This document shows, in pieces, positions 17,496-27,488 of a stretch of DNA of 64,000 nt. How positions within the stretch are numbered: position 1 is the first letter of the stretch; every line of letters starts with the position of its first letter. The DNA is from Psychrobacter sp. AH5 (GTDB lineage: Bacteria; Pseudomonadota; Gammaproteobacteria; Pseudomonadales; Moraxellaceae): contig NZ_JAMBMT010000001.1 of assembly GCF_040371085.1 (NCBI RefSeq), positions 1,054,001-1,118,000 of the forward strand, written 5' to 3'. Below the pieces are notes generated by a model that saw only the letters and a list, made by a program, of their open reading frames with translations, had not been told where the DNA came from and did no database searches. Both the position numbers and the translations under genes were made by a program.

Positions 17496-19457
17496 ATGCG
17501 CCAATGGACTGCTCTAAGCTTACTCTTATTAAGCTTGTTATTATCTACGTCCGCTTCTGCGGCCGACTCCTCAGCGTGTGCAAGCCCTATCAAATTTGGC
17601 GCGCTGACTTGGGAGAGTGGACAGTTCACTACAGGGGTTCTTAAGTACATCACCAAGAGCGGCTATGGCTGTATGGTCGAGGAGGTGCCAGGGGCGGGGC
17701 CGGCGCTTGAAAACGCGCTACTACAAGATGATATCCAAGTGATTGGGGAGCAGTGGATAGGGCGCTCGCCGATCTTGGAGCAAGCGATCAGCGATAATAA
17801 GGTGACCATTATCGGCGACACTTTAGAGGGCGGTGCGACACAAGGCTGGTACGTGCCGCAGTACGTGATGGATGATCATCCAGGTCTGCGCCGTTATCAA
17901 GATTTGCCTGAGTACGCTGAGCTGTTCAAAGACCCTGAAAACCCCGGTGAAGCCCGTTTTATGAACTGTCCAGCGGGCTGGGCTTGTGAGATATTTAACG
18001 TACGTTTGCTCAAAAATACCGGCTTAGATCGTATTTTTAACATCACTAGCCCCGGCACGGGAGCGGCGCTTGATGCGGAGATCTCCTCAGCGTTTGAGCA
18101 GCGTAAGCCATTATTGTTTTACTATTGGCAGCCAACGGGCCTCATGGCCAAGTACGACTTTGCGCCCTTAGAGTTTCCTAAACATGATAAGAGCTGCTGG
18201 GATGATTTATTACTGGCTGACGGCACCTCCGACTGCGTAACTGGCTTTCCGGTGTCGCCCTTAGCCATTGCCGTATCTACGCCTTTTTTAAATAATAATC
18301 CTCAGGTAGCAGCCGCTTTCAAAAAAGTTCAATTTACTCCCAGTCAGCTCAATGGCGCGATTCTCTCAATGAGTGAAAACCAGCGTAGTGGTGATGAGCA
18401 AGCACTGATTTTTTTGCGCGAAAACCCAAGCGTTTGGCAAAATTGGCTGTCTCCAGAGGCGGCTACTGCTTTGGCAAGCGATTTAGGTATTAGCTTAACG
18501 GGAGCTTTAGCAGGCGATACCAGCATAGACTCGCCGCTCAATGAGAGCACTGAGTCCGGCAATCTATTAAGTTTATCCTCAAGCTTTCCTGAGTGGTCGC
18601 TTGAGACACCGCTAAATAAAGCCTTAGCCAACGTAGTTCGCGACTATGGCGAGGTGTTTCGTAGCATTAGTAGCGTAACCTTGACTTATTTACTGCTGCC
18701 GATTGAGCGGCTATTAACAGTGATTCCGCCTTGGCTAATTATTGCTTTGGTGACCATATTAGCGTGGTTTGGCGTACGCAAAGTCTGGTTCGCTATCGCT
18801 TGCGGGGTAGGGCTGTTTTTGATTGGAGCGTTTGGGCTTTGGGGCGCGCTAGTTGATACTTTAGCGTTACTCATCGTCTCGGTATTAGTGACGGTGGTCA
18901 TCGGTATTCCTATCGGGATTGCCATGTCGAGCAGTCAGCTATTACGCAGAATCATCACGCCCATACTGGATGTGATGCAAACCATGCCAAGCTTTGTCTA
19001 TCTGATACCGGTGCTGATGCTGTTCGGTATTGGTAAAGTACCGGCATTATTTGCCACTATTATCTACGCGCTGCCACCTTTGATACGTCTCACCACTTTA
19101 GGCATCAGGCAGGTCAATCACGAGATGATTGAAGCGGGTCGCTCCTTTGGTAGTACGCACTGGCAGCTACTGATTTGGATCAAACTGCCGCAAGCACTGC
19201 CTAGCATCATGGCGGGTATCAATCAGGCGGTGATGATGTCGCTTGCGATGGTGGTACTAGCATCGATGATTGGTGCGCCGGGACTTGGAGAGGACGTGCT
19301 GCAATCGATTCAAACGCTCAATATCGGACAAGGCTTACAAGCAGGCACCGCTATCGTCATTGTTGCCATTATTATTGACCGTATTAGCCAAGCCTTCGGG
19401 CAAGGCCGCCGCGCACGCCAAAAAACCATTGCTGAGAATAGACGCATCATTGGTTAA
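17496..19457 (+). CDS. Betaine/choline ABC transporter, fused binding protein and permease
   Basis: One 653-residue polypeptide joins the substrate-binding and permease parts of an OpuA/ProU-type importer. Residues 1-22 form a signal peptide or anchor (LLLLSLLLSTSASA). Residues about 28-345 are an OpuAC/ProX-like periplasmic domain (FGALTWESGQFTTGVLKYI, EEVPGAGPALENAL). After a linker, residues about 400-640 are the ProW/OpuAB permease with five to six helices and the conserved loop VLDVMQTMPSFVYLIPVLMLFGIG (shown in part) and EAGRSFGSTHWQLLIWIKLPQA. AGGA precedes the ATG. The ATPase gene follows after 56 bases. Together with BetT this gives a second compatible-solute uptake route. The exact substrate is not deducible. 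Confidence 0.88.
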   Translation: MRQWTALSLLLLSLLLSTSASAADSSACASPIKFGALTWESGQFTTGVLKYITKSGYGCMVEEVPGAGPALENALLQDDIQVIGEQWIGRSPILEQAISDNKVTIIGDTLEGGATQGWYVPQYVMDDHPGLRRYQDLPEYAELFKDPENPGEARFMNCPAGWACEIFNVRLLKNTGLDRIFNITSPGTGAALDAEISSAFEQRKPLLFYYWQPTGLMAKYDFAPLEFPKHDKSCWDDLLLADGTSDCVTGFPVSPLAIAVSTPFLNNNPQVAAAFKKVQFTPSQLNGAILSMSENQRSGDEQALIFLRENPSVWQNWLSPEAATALASDLGISLTGALAGDTSIDSPLNESTESGNLLSLSSSFPEWSLETPLNKALANVVRDYGEVFRSISSVTLTYLLLPIERLLTVIPPWLIIALVTILAWFGVRKVWFAIACGVGLFLIGAFGLWGALVDTLALLIVSVLVTVVIGIPIGIAMSSSQLLRRIITPILDVMQTMPSFVYLIPVLMLFGIGKVPALFATIIYALPPLIRLTTLGIRQVNHEMIEAGRSFGSTHWQLLIWIKLPQALPSIMAGINQAVMMSLAMVVLASMIGAPGLGEDVLQSIQTLNIGQGLQAGTAIVIVAIIIDRISQAFGQGRRARQKTIAENRRIIG

Positions 19458-19513
19458 CTAAATAGCAATTTTCAAAAGTTAAACGGCCCTAATAACCGAT
19501 ACTGAGAATAATA

Positions 19514-20410
19514 ATGGCTCATATTAAATTACAAAACATCAGTAAGATCTATAATGCCAGTCCCAAACAAGCGCAGTCTGCTTTAGCGCTGCTAGCTGAA
19601 GGGATGGATAGTAATAGTGTCAAGGCACAGACTGGCTACTCTGTGGGCTTATACGATGTCAATTTGGCGATAGAGGCGGGCGAGCTACACTGTATTATGG
19701 GGCTCTCAGGCTCGGGGAAATCAACTCTGATTCGTCATTTGAATCGCCTAATTGACCCCACCACAGGTAAGATTTGGGTGGATACGCAGATTGACAAAAA
19801 TAGCAGTCAAGATCTCAATAATAGTCGCAACTCCGCAAAACTAGATAATAAAAGCGCTAATACCGCTATTAATATCTTAGAGCTCGATGACAAAGGTCTA
19901 CAGCAGTATCGGCAAAATCATGTCAGCATGGTGTTTCAGCATTTTGGTCTGATGCCGCATCTGACCGTGATACAAAACGTCGCTTATGGCCTACGTGTGC
20001 GCAAAATGAGTGTCAGCGAGCGTCATGACATTGCTCGTCATTGGCTGAATGAAGTTGGCTTGCCAAATCTGGAGCAAAGCTATCCTGATGAATTATCCGG
20101 CGGTATGCAGCAGCGTGTCGGGCTGGCGCGCGCTTTGGCTACCAATAATCCGATACTGCTGATGGACGAGGCCTTCTCTGCGCTCGATCCGCTGATTCGC
20201 GGTCAACTGCAAGATCAGCTGTTAGAGCTACAAGCGCGGCTGCATAAGACTATCGTTTTTATTACTCACGATATCGATGAGGCGGTAAAAGTCGGTCAGC
20301 GCATTAGTATCTTAAACGGTGGACGTTTAGTGCAGACGGGAACCCCAAAGGAGCTGCGCGATCATCCTGCTGATGACTATGTGGCGCAGTTTATGAGCGC
20401 TAAACAATAA
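19514..20410 (+). CDS. Betaine/choline ABC transporter ATPase, ProV/OpuAA-like
   Basis: The ATPase partner of the upstream fused binding protein/permease. Walker A is GLSGSGKST (residues 63-71), the ABC signature is LSGGMQQRVGLARAL, Walker B is ILLMDEAFSALDP, and the switch histidine is in VFITHDIDEAV. The N-terminal segment MAHIKLQNISKIY followed by a 30-residue stretch before the core is typical of ProV. Residues 85-118 contain a polar, asparagine- and serine-rich insertion. The CBS pair that follows the ATPase core in ProV and OpuAA is missing, since the protein ends at 298 residues with FMSAKQ; ionic-strength sensing by CBS domains is therefore not expected. Confidence 0.9.
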   Translation: MAHIKLQNISKIYNASPKQAQSALALLAEGMDSNSVKAQTGYSVGLYDVNLAIEAGELHCIMGLSGSGKSTLIRHLNRLIDPTTGKIWVDTQIDKNSSQDLNNSRNSAKLDNKSANTAINILELDDKGLQQYRQNHVSMVFQHFGLMPHLTVIQNVAYGLRVRKMSVSERHDIARHWLNEVGLPNLEQSYPDELSGGMQQRVGLARALATNNPILLMDEAFSALDPLIRGQLQDQLLELQARLHKTIVFITHDIDEAVKVGQRISILNGGRLVQTGTPKELRDHPADDYVAQFMSAKQ

Positions 20411-20725
20411 AAGTAAGCTATAAAAGCTAAATAATCCTATCTAGTTAACATAGTCTTAATATGTAGATAGTATTATTAACATTAGCTAATTGTTTTCAAT
20501 AAAAAATCCTCGTATCATTACTCTAACTTAGGTAGTAACAACGACAGAAGCCTTTCTTATTTTATTAATTACCAATTTCATTCAGACTCTTATAACTTAT
20601 CTTTATTTAGCTAAATCCTTACAACGCTTTAATGGCCTTTGCATTATCAAAGAGTCATGTCCAAAGCTTTGCTTAAAGTATATATCAAGCTATCCAAACG
20701 AATATATCAATAATTAGGATTAATT
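20411..20725. other. 315-base AT-rich spacer
   Basis: No gene or clear terminator is seen. The stretch separates the ABC operon from msrAB, and AGGA lies just before the latter's ATG. Confidence 0.45.
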
Positions 20726-22507
20726 ATGAGCGATAAAAACCCGCGCTGGCTCAAGAACGTCAGTACTGCTACCATGACCACCGTCTTAAGCGCCGGACTA
20801 TTATTAGCCTGCGGTCAGGTCAGTAATGCTGAAAACGGCGCTAATAACAGTGTCAAAAACAGTGCCAGTATGACTAACAGCAACAGTCAAAATAGCGGTG
20901 TCATTCGCTCACGAGATATGCTGCCCTCTGATATGTTAGGACAAATGCAAGCGCTACCGCAGCTCACAAAAGGGCTGGGTAATAATGGCGCTACGGTTAT
21001 CGATCCTAATAAGCCGACTTTGATTAAGTTTTGGGCCAGTTGGTGTCCGCTGTGCTTAGGGACGTTAGAGGAGACCGAACAGTGGCGCACTGATCCTAAG
21101 TTTGCTGGGTTAAACGTAGTAACAGTAGCTAGTCCAGGACACCTGAACGAAAAAGCAAAAGGCGAGTTTGCCAGTTGGTACGCCGGTATTCAAGCGGACT
21201 ATCACAAACTGCCAGTGTTAGCTGATGCTGAGGGTACGCTGATCACTACCTTAGGCGTACAAGTTTATCCGAGCTGGGCAATACTTGATAAACAAGGCAA
21301 TCTGGTGCACCTGGTCAAAGGCAATATCTCAAGCGAACAAGCCTATGCTTTGGCCGCTAATGCAGAGAATGACTTTGCTGAATTAAAGAGTGGTCAGGCC
21401 AAGCCTACACAAGCGCAAGCACTAGAGAATAACCCTAATATTGAGACTATTAAACAAAAAGATGGGGTTTATTATAATGATAAAGGCATGCCGATCAATA
21501 CGCGCACTATCTACTTAGCAGGCGGCTGCTTTTGGGGCGTAGAAGCATATATGGAGCGCGTTAATGGTGTCGTCGATGCGGTATCTGGTTACGCCAATGG
21601 CGATACTGCCAAGCCAAGCTATGAGGACGTCATTCGCGGCTCCGGTCATGCCGAGACGGTAAAAGTCACTTATGATGCGGACAAGACAGACTTGGATACT
21701 ATCTTAAAGTACTACCTGCGAGTGATAGATCCAACGAGCCTCAACAAGCAAGGCAATGATCGCGGCGTACAGTATCGCTCAGGAGTCTACTACACTGATA
21801 AAGAAGATAAAGCGGTTATCGATGCGGCGCTTAAACGCGTACAAAGTAAATACAACAAGCCGATAGTGGTTGAAAACGCGCCGCTAGATAACTTTTATCT
21901 AGCTGAGATGTATCATCAAGACTATCTAGCCAAAAACCCTAATGGCTACTGTCATGTGGATTTGAGCCTCGCCGATGATAAGCCTGAAGACACTGGTAAT
22001 AAGCAAAGTAGAGCGACGCGGTTGGCTCCTGTCAGCACTATTGCTGAGACTTTAGATCCAAAACGTTATAGCGGCTTTAATAAAAATGCCCTAAAAAGCA
22101 CTCTTACTAAAGAGCAATATAATATTACCCAAGATGCTGGCACAGAACGCGCCTTTAGTCACGAGTATGACAACTTATTTGCCCCCGGTATTTATGTCGA
22201 TGTAGTGAGCGGCGAGCCGTTATTTTTATCGACGGATAAATACCAATCCGGCTGCGGTTGGCCAAGCTTTACTAAGCCTATCGATAAGCAAGTGATCACC
22301 GAGCGTGATGATTTATCTTATAACATGGTGCGTACTGAGGTGCGCTCGCGGGTCGCTGACTCGCATTTAGGGCACGTGTTCCCTGATGGGCCCAAAGATC
22401 GCGGCGGTTTACGCTACTGTGTCAACGGCGGCGCGCTACAGTTCATTCCGGTCAGTGTCATGCCGCAGTCGGGCTACGCGCCACTGGTAAAATTGATCAA
22501 GTCCTAA
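20726..22507 (+). CDS. msrAB: Thioredoxin-like / MsrA / MsrB trifunctional methionine sulfoxide reductase lipoprotein
   Basis: Repairs oxidised methionine in exported proteins; organised like Neisseria PilB. A lipobox LLAC puts the lipidated cysteine at C29. Residues about 85-215 are a TlpA-like thioredoxin domain with C107-P-L-C110. Residues about 262-420 are MsrA ([11 protein letters not shown]; catalytic C268). Residues about 435-593 are MsrB ([11 protein letters not shown] and RYCVNGG with catalytic C565). The three parts would pass electrons from a membrane reductant through the thioredoxin domain to the reductase cysteines. The length of 593 residues is longer than Neisseria PilB (about 520), mainly by a low-complexity asparagine/serine spacer after the lipobox. 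Anchoring in the inner or outer membrane cannot be decided. Confidence 0.92.
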   Translation: MSDKNPRWLKNVSTATMTTVLSAGLLLACGQVSNAENGANNSVKNSASMTNSNSQNSGVIRSRDMLPSDMLGQMQALPQLTKGLGNNGATVIDPNKPTLIKFWASWCPLCLGTLEETEQWRTDPKFAGLNVVTVASPGHLNEKAKGEFASWYAGIQADYHKLPVLADAEGTLITTLGVQVYPSWAILDKQGNLVHLVKGNISSEQAYALAANAENDFAELKSGQAKPTQAQALENNPNIETIKQKDGVYYNDKGMPINTRTIYLAGGCFWGVEAYMERVNGVVDAVSGYANGDTAKPSYEDVIRGSGHAETVKVTYDADKTDLDTILKYYLRVIDPTSLNKQGNDRGVQYRSGVYYTDKEDKAVIDAALKRVQSKYNKPIVVENAPLDNFYLAEMYHQDYLAKNPNGYCHVDLSLADDKPEDTGNKQSRATRLAPVSTIAETLDPKRYSGFNKNALKSTLTKEQYNITQDAGTERAFSHEYDNLFAPGIYVDVVSGEPLFLSTDKYQSGCGWPSFTKPIDKQVITERDDLSYNMVRTEVRSRVADSHLGHVFPDGPKDRGGLRYCVNGGALQFIPVSVMPQSGYAPLVKLIKS

Positions 22508-22645
22508 AGGTTTTAAGGCTATAATCAGCGATATAAGTAAGCAGATCAGCAAAGCTGCGTGAATAGCGTTATACTAAAACCTTTGCTTACTTTGCTAGAT
22601 TTTATAGTATTAAAATAATTCTACTTTCCTCTTTAAGGTTATAGC

Positions 22646-23872
22646 ATGACCGTGACTTACCAGCCTATTATTACCTCTTTGCTTGATAATGATTTGTACA
22701 AATTTACCATGCTCCAAGCCATGCTGCATCAGTTCCCGCAGACTCATGGGGTCTATCGTTTTCGCTGTCGTAATAATAATGATACCGCTTATCCTTTAGC
22801 GACTATCAAAGACTCGCTTGAGCAGCAATTAGACAGCTTATGTCAGTTGCGGTTTTTGCCTGATGAGCTTGAGTATCTGCGGACCTTGCGTTTTATGCGC
22901 TCAGACTTTGTCGATTATCTAGAGCTATTTCAGCTCAAACGCCGCTTTATCAAAGTCAGTGCCGATAGTAAAGGGCGCTTAGTTATCGATATCGAAGGGC
23001 CCATGATTCAAGCGATGTTCTTTGAGGTGTTTGTCTTAGCTATCGTCAATGAGCTGTATTTTAATGCTTTATCAAACCCTGATGTCATCGCAGAAGGTGA
23101 GCGCCGTCTACAAGACAAAGTTGATTTGTTGCATCATTATGCTGAGCAGCAAGATAACAACAATAGTGGCAAGCCGCCGTTTATAGTCGCTGATTTTGGC
23201 ACGCGTCGACGCTTTAGTAAGCGCTGGCAGGCACATGTGGTCAAGACATTGCATCAAGCTGAGCCTAAAATCGTTAGCGGCACCTCTAACGTACTACTGG
23301 CCAAAACCTTGGAGATGACGCCGATAGGCACTATGGCACATGAGTTTATGCAAGCTTTTCAGGCCTTGGATGTGCGTCTGCGTGATTCACAAAAGGCGGC
23401 GCTTGAGGCCTGGGTGCATGAATATCGCGGCGATTTAGGTATTGCTTTGACCGATGTGGTCGGGATGGATGCATTCTTACGCGATTTTGACTTGTACTTT
23501 GCCAAGCTATTTGATGGTCTGCGTCACGATAGCGGCGACCCTTATGCTTGGGGCGATAAAGCTATTGCTCATTATGAGAAGCTCAAGATTGACCCAAAAA
23601 CCAAAATCCTGACCTTTAGCGATGGTTTAAATTTAGAAAAAGCGTGGGAGCTGCATCAGTATTTTAAGGATCGGATTAAGACAAGCTTTGGCGTTGGCAC
23701 TAATTTGACCAATGATATGGGGCTAACTCAATTAAATATCGTCCTCAAATTGGTTGAATGTAATGGCCAGCCGGTAGCGAAGATATCCGATAGCCCCGGC
23801 AAAACCATGATCAATAACGATACTTACTTGGCCTATTTGCGGCAAGTGTTTGAGGTTGATGAGCCGGAATAG
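22646..23872 (+). CDS. pncB: Nicotinate phosphoribosyltransferase
   Basis: Converts nicotinate and PRPP to nicotinate mononucleotide, the salvage entry to NAD. The N-terminal [20 protein letters not shown] is diagnostic. [38 protein letters not shown] (quoted in part; contains the phosphorylatable histidine region) and [14 protein letters not shown] follow in order. The length of 408 residues matches E. coli PncB (400). AAGG lies before the ATG. Monocistronic; xseB-xseA converge from the other side. Confidence 0.95.
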   Translation: MTVTYQPIITSLLDNDLYKFTMLQAMLHQFPQTHGVYRFRCRNNNDTAYPLATIKDSLEQQLDSLCQLRFLPDELEYLRTLRFMRSDFVDYLELFQLKRRFIKVSADSKGRLVIDIEGPMIQAMFFEVFVLAIVNELYFNALSNPDVIAEGERRLQDKVDLLHHYAEQQDNNNSGKPPFIVADFGTRRRFSKRWQAHVVKTLHQAEPKIVSGTSNVLLAKTLEMTPIGTMAHEFMQAFQALDVRLRDSQKAALEAWVHEYRGDLGIALTDVVGMDAFLRDFDLYFAKLFDGLRHDSGDPYAWGDKAIAHYEKLKIDPKTKILTFSDGLNLEKAWELHQYFKDRIKTSFGVGTNLTNDMGLTQLNIVLKLVECNGQPVAKISDSPGKTMINNDTYLAYLRQVFEVDEPE

Positions 23873-23965
23873 CTTTGTAAGCTCGTCTAACTTACATTGC
23901 CGTTATAGGTGGTTTCAACTTTTGGGTGCGCATGACGTACCCTACAAAAAACTCCATTTATTCGG

Positions 23966-24211
23966 CTAACTTTCTGTTTTGGGTGTAACGTCTTCTTCAG
24001 CAAAAGCGGCATCCAAAGCTTGTTGCACGGCATTGATACGGGTTTCACACACGCGGTAAGCGGCGATAGATTCTTCTACCGTCGTCATCAAATTATCAAT
24101 ATCTGGCTCATCTTGCTGCTGCAATTCAGCGGCATTACTCTTTAAAATATCATAGGCCGCCTTAAAGGTCTTTGGGGCGGCTTTTTTGCGTTTGCGAGTT
24201 GGGGTGCTCAT
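23966..24211 (-). CDS. xseB: Exodeoxyribonuclease VII small subunit
   Basis: The small subunit of the single-strand-specific exonuclease VII. It is 81 residues long, as usual for XseB, with the conserved helical-hairpin core KTFKAAYDILKSNAAELQQ and AYRVCETRINAVQQALD. The basic N-terminus (TPTRKRKKAAPK) and acidic C-terminus (FAEEDVTPKTES) are low complexity. I choose the start at 24211, which has AAGGAAACCCT directly upstream; an in-frame ATG at 24244 would overlap the end of xseA. It lies 22 bases after xseA in the same transcript. Confidence 0.9.
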   Translation of the reverse strand: MSTPTRKRKKAAPKTFKAAYDILKSNAAELQQQDEPDIDNLMTTVEESIAAYRVCETRINAVQQALDAAFAEEDVTPKTES

Positions 24212-24233
24212 AGGGTTTCCTTCTATTAAATTA

Positions 24234-25763
24234 TTAGCTTTCAATCTCTACGTTATTAACTTGTAAGATTTGCGCGGTTGCTTGCCCATCTTTAAGTATA
24301 ATTTTGATCGTTTGTTCAGCATAGAGCTGCGCGCTACTGGTCAATAGCTGCTTGCCTTGATGATCCATTAGCATGCTATAGCCTTGCTTTAGCACGCGCG
24401 TCGGTCGATGTAGTAGCACGATATCGCGTAGATGTTCGCTTTCACGCTGGGCTTGGACCAGCTGCTGCTGGGCGCTGTGCATAATGGCTTGCTTTTGGCT
24501 CTCAGCTTTTATACTAGCCGTCGCTAATTGCTGCTGCGCTGCGGCTTTGATTTGGCTTTGCCAATCGCTAGTTATTCTTGCTGCCTGTTTGACTTGACGC
24601 TTCGCACTTTGCTGAATGCTTTGCCAAGCGTAATCGCTATCTTTTTGTAGCGCGGTGAGCTGGCCAATCGTCTGCGATTGTAATTGGCTAAGTTGCCGTG
24701 CGGTTTGTTGCTCGACGACTTTGAGTTGCCGCTGCGCCGCTTGCTTGATTTGCGCCTGAAAATTCAGAGTTTGCGTCACTAAGTTCGCTAGATGCACAGT
24801 AATCGCCGCTATCACTTTTGAGGGGGTATCAAAACTAGTATGCGCCACTTCATCTAGGATGACTTTATCGCGCTCATGACCAATGCCGACCCAGACCGGC
24901 ACCGGCTGCTCAGCGACTAAGGCCGCTAATTCATAATCGTTAAGATAGGCCAAATCACCTACCGCACCGCCGCCGCGAATAATCACCAGCAGATCTGGTA
25001 GGCGCTGATAAGTGTCATAGAACTGCTGCTGCGAGGTGACAATAGCTTGGCGAATCTCACTTGGCGCGTGATTGCCCTGAAAGGTCGCATGATGATAATG
25101 AAACAGGCAGGCACCAGTAGCAGCCAAACGATCAGCATCGGCTTGAAAGTCGCCTAATCCGGCCGCTTTTTCGGGCGCAATGACGATGACATGCTCAATA
25201 TCAAAAGGCGAGGGCAGCTGCTGATTGAGATGTATCAAACCCTCGCCTGTCAACTTATCCACCATCTGCGCATACTGCCGCGCCAAGTCTCCTAAGGTGT
25301 AACTTGGATCGATATCTTCAATCGTTAGCGCAAAACCATATTGGGCATGAAAGCTCGCTGATACTTTAAGCAATACCGTCAAATCACGGCTGAGCGCCAT
25401 ACCGGTGGCGCGCTCAAACTTAGCCAGTACTCTTGAGGCTTTAAAACGCCATAAGTTACCACGGCAGCTAGCGACTACTTGACCAGCATCATCTTTTTCG
25501 GCCAATTCAAAATAATAGTGTCCGCCTTTACTCGATAGGTTACGAATCTCCGCTTTGACCCATACTCGGTGCGCAAAGGTCTGCTTGACCACCATCTCAA
25601 CCGCTGATAAGTAATCGCTTAGACGCAGTACCGTATCTTCAAGGTTATTTTCAAGGCTGCTTTCGATTTCAGCTAACTCCGCTTCTAGAGTGCCTAAGTC
25701 CTTAGCCGGGACTATTGTCTTATTATCAGCTTGTTTAAGATTAGCAAAATTAGGTTTGCGCAT
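24234..25763 (-). CDS. xseA: Exodeoxyribonuclease VII large subunit
   Basis: The catalytic subunit of exonuclease VII. Residues about 50-150 are the OB-fold (VWVKAEIRNLSSKGGHYYFEL). The catalytic domain shows VIAPEKAAGLGDFQADADR, VIIRGGGAVGDLAYLND and VWVGIGHERDKVILDEVAHTSFDTP (cited in parts). Residues about 340-470 form a glutamine/alanine-rich coiled coil, the part that binds XseB. An N-terminal extension of about 45 residues precedes the OB-fold. At 509 residues it is longer than E. coli XseA (456). It is followed at once by xseB. Confidence 0.94.
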   Translation of the reverse strand: MRKPNFANLKQADNKTIVPAKDLGTLEAELAEIESSLENNLEDTVLRLSDYLSAVEMVVKQTFAHRVWVKAEIRNLSSKGGHYYFELAEKDDAGQVVASCRGNLWRFKASRVLAKFERATGMALSRDLTVLLKVSASFHAQYGFALTIEDIDPSYTLGDLARQYAQMVDKLTGEGLIHLNQQLPSPFDIEHVIVIAPEKAAGLGDFQADADRLAATGACLFHYHHATFQGNHAPSEIRQAIVTSQQQFYDTYQRLPDLLVIIRGGGAVGDLAYLNDYELAALVAEQPVPVWVGIGHERDKVILDEVAHTSFDTPSKVIAAITVHLANLVTQTLNFQAQIKQAAQRQLKVVEQQTARQLSQLQSQTIGQLTALQKDSDYAWQSIQQSAKRQVKQAARITSDWQSQIKAAAQQQLATASIKAESQKQAIMHSAQQQLVQAQRESEHLRDIVLLHRPTRVLKQGYSMLMDHQGKQLLTSSAQLYAEQTIKIILKDGQATAQILQVNNVEIES

Positions 25764-25805
25764 AAAATCAGACCAAGAATTGAAGATAAATAAAGTAGTT
25801 ACAAG

Positions 25806-26219
25806 TTACTGGCAGCGAAAGTTAATGGTATATTCATAATCGTCATCACGCGACAACTCAGGGGAGCCAGTACCTAGTATAGTGCCTAATACCGCGCCTG
25901 CCTGTCCGACCATGCGGCCCATACGTTCATCTAATACGCCATTATACTTGACTGTATCTTTGACCACGATGACTTGTTTGCTACGGCAAGTTTTATTGGC
26001 GCTATCGATAGCGTTTTGCTGAGCTTTTATTTTGGTATCGCCAAGCCCTGTGGTCTCAAAAGTGGAGTCAGCACGCTGAATGACAGGAGAGGAAGGCGTG
26101 CTTTGACAAGCGCTCAAAGCTAGTGCTGCGATCATGGTTGTCGCTATAAAAGCTGTTTTTTTAATGGAGCCGGTGTTATTAGATTTAGTGCTTTGAGAAT
26201 GAGTGTTAAAGCTAGTCAT
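25806..26219 (-). CDS. Small lipoprotein with glycine-zipper-like motif
   Basis: A 137-residue exported lipoprotein of unknown function. A hydrophobic segment (FIATTMIAALALSAC) ends in a lipobox with cysteine at about residue 38, behind a rather long polar N-terminus. The mature part has two further cysteines (NKTCRSK and FRCQ at the end) that could form a disulfide. The stretch MVGQAGAVLGTILGTG is glycine-zipper-like, as in SlyB/Pcp-type outer-membrane lipoproteins. It lies 42 bases upstream of xseA on the same strand, but a functional link is unlikely. Confidence 0.72.
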   Translation of the reverse strand: MTSFNTHSQSTKSNNTGSIKKTAFIATTMIAALALSACQSTPSSPVIQRADSTFETTGLGDTKIKAQQNAIDSANKTCRSKQVIVVKDTVKYNGVLDERMGRMVGQAGAVLGTILGTGSPELSRDDDYEYTINFRCQ

Positions 26220-26343
26220 GGGACAGTCCTTTGCTATAAGTGAGTCAAAGTGGATAGGGTGAGAGTAAAGGTAATAGTGTACTTAGTAAAGCTTATAAAG
26301 TTAACCCATTTGCACTCTTAACGTCTAGAGACTTAATGTATGT

Positions 26344-26386
26344 ACAGTTTCTACAGTTTCTACAGTTTCTACAGTTTCTACAGTTT
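26344..26386. repeat. 9-bp tandem repeat, 4.8 copies
   Basis: Four exact copies of ACAGTTTCT plus seven bases of a fifth stand head to tail in the spacer between the divergent lipoprotein and hydrolase genes. No other structure is nearby. Confidence 0.9.
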
Positions 26387-26495
26387 ATTGTTGAGGCGTT
26401 ATACTTAAGCTGATGATATTGAAACAGCAAATCACTTGAAATATAAGTTAATTCTAGGATAATTGACTTCACCTTTTTAACCAGTAGTTATTATT

Positions 26496-27149
26496 ATGCC
26501 TTTAATTCCCGCTCCTGCTGGTGTACTCGAAGTCGATGCGCTTTGGCAGCAAGATAATCCTTGTGATTCTAACACCGATACTGTGGCCTTATTGTGTCAT
26601 CCCAACCCCCTATTTGAGGGAACGATGAATAATAAAGTCGTGACCACGATGTACCGTTTCGCCCGCGATAGTGGTATGCACGTGGTGCGTTTTAACTTTC
26701 GCGGCGTGGGACAATCGACAGGTGAGCATGATTATGCGGAGGGTGAAGTGGTCGATGCTATGACCGTGCTACAATGGATTGCAGGACAAACCAATGCGCG
26801 CAAGCTATGGTTAGGCGGCTTCTCTTTTGGCGGTTATATTACCGCGCGCGTGGCTGAGCAACTGCTCGTCTCACCGCATGTTTGGGGTTTAAGCGACTTT
26901 GAGATTGCTAATGTGGCGCTTATCTCCCCTTCCATTGAAAAAAATGATAGCGAGCATATTAGTTTGCCGACTGATAAGACTTTTGAGATTTATGGCGATG
27001 CTGATGAAGTCATCTCTCCTGATAATATGCAGGCTTTCGCTCAGCGTTTGGGTCTCAAAGTCAGCATTATAGAAGGAGCCGGACATTTTTTTCATGGGCG
27101 TTTGAGCGAACTAAAAAAACTATTAGAGCAGCACAGCTCTACAGACTAA
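26496..27149 (+). CDS. Alpha/beta hydrolase, COG2945-like
   Basis: A 217-residue cytosolic hydrolase of unknown substrate. The first strand leads to LLCHPNPLFEGTMNNKVV, the oxyanion/HG region of the COG2945 group. The nucleophile elbow is GGFSFGGYI (serine near residue 110), preceded by VVRFNFRGVGQSTGEH. The acid is likely in YGDADEVISPDN and the catalytic histidine in GAGHFFHG. No signal peptide is visible. The ATG follows an AT-rich spacer without a strong RBS. It is monocistronic, and members of the group have no agreed role. Confidence 0.85.
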   Translation: MPLIPAPAGVLEVDALWQQDNPCDSNTDTVALLCHPNPLFEGTMNNKVVTTMYRFARDSGMHVVRFNFRGVGQSTGEHDYAEGEVVDAMTVLQWIAGQTNARKLWLGGFSFGGYITARVAEQLLVSPHVWGLSDFEIANVALISPSIEKNDSEHISLPTDKTFEIYGDADEVISPDNMQAFAQRLGLKVSIIEGAGHFFHGRLSELKKLLEQHSSTD

Positions 27150-27220
27150 AATGTGCTACTGATAATATTGACTATCAACATTATCAATGTAACTATTTAA
27201 ATTGATTTGGATATAACTAT

Positions 27221-27418
27221 GACTGGCAGTACCAGTCTAAAGAATAGCGAGCAATGTACTATATAATAGTCGTAGATAGAGCTATAGTAAGCTCGCTATT
27301 AACCTAATTATTAAGTTAGTATCTTAGCCGTGTTGGCCTAGAGAATAAAAGATGTTTAGCAAGCTTACGTTGCTAGTTATAAGTAATAGAACATCATTTA
27401 TTCTGACGCCTCTAGCCT
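27221..27418. other. Nested inverted repeats upstream of zapE
   Basis: Three foldable elements lie in the 338-base spacer before zapE. GACTGG/CCAGTC is at 27221-27237. A perfect 10-base pair AATAGCGAGC (27243-27252)/GCTCGCTATT (27291-27300) follows. A long hairpin at 27335-27418 has outer CTAGAG/CTCTAG, inner AATAAAxGATGTT/AACATCxTTTATT and a terminal AGCAA/TTGCT. It could be a zapE leader, a small RNA or a decayed mobile element; there is no T-run, so a plain terminator is unlikely. Confidence 0.4.
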
Positions 27419-27488
27419 TATTATCTCAGTGTAAAAGACATAAGCTGATAAGGGTAGACGGTTACAACACCTGTTTTTGTTTTGTTAA

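Noticed and set aside
26344..26386. Possible CRISPR array
   Set aside because: The repeats are 9 bp and directly abutting, with no spacers and no cas genes nearby. No CRISPR array was seen anywhere in the window.
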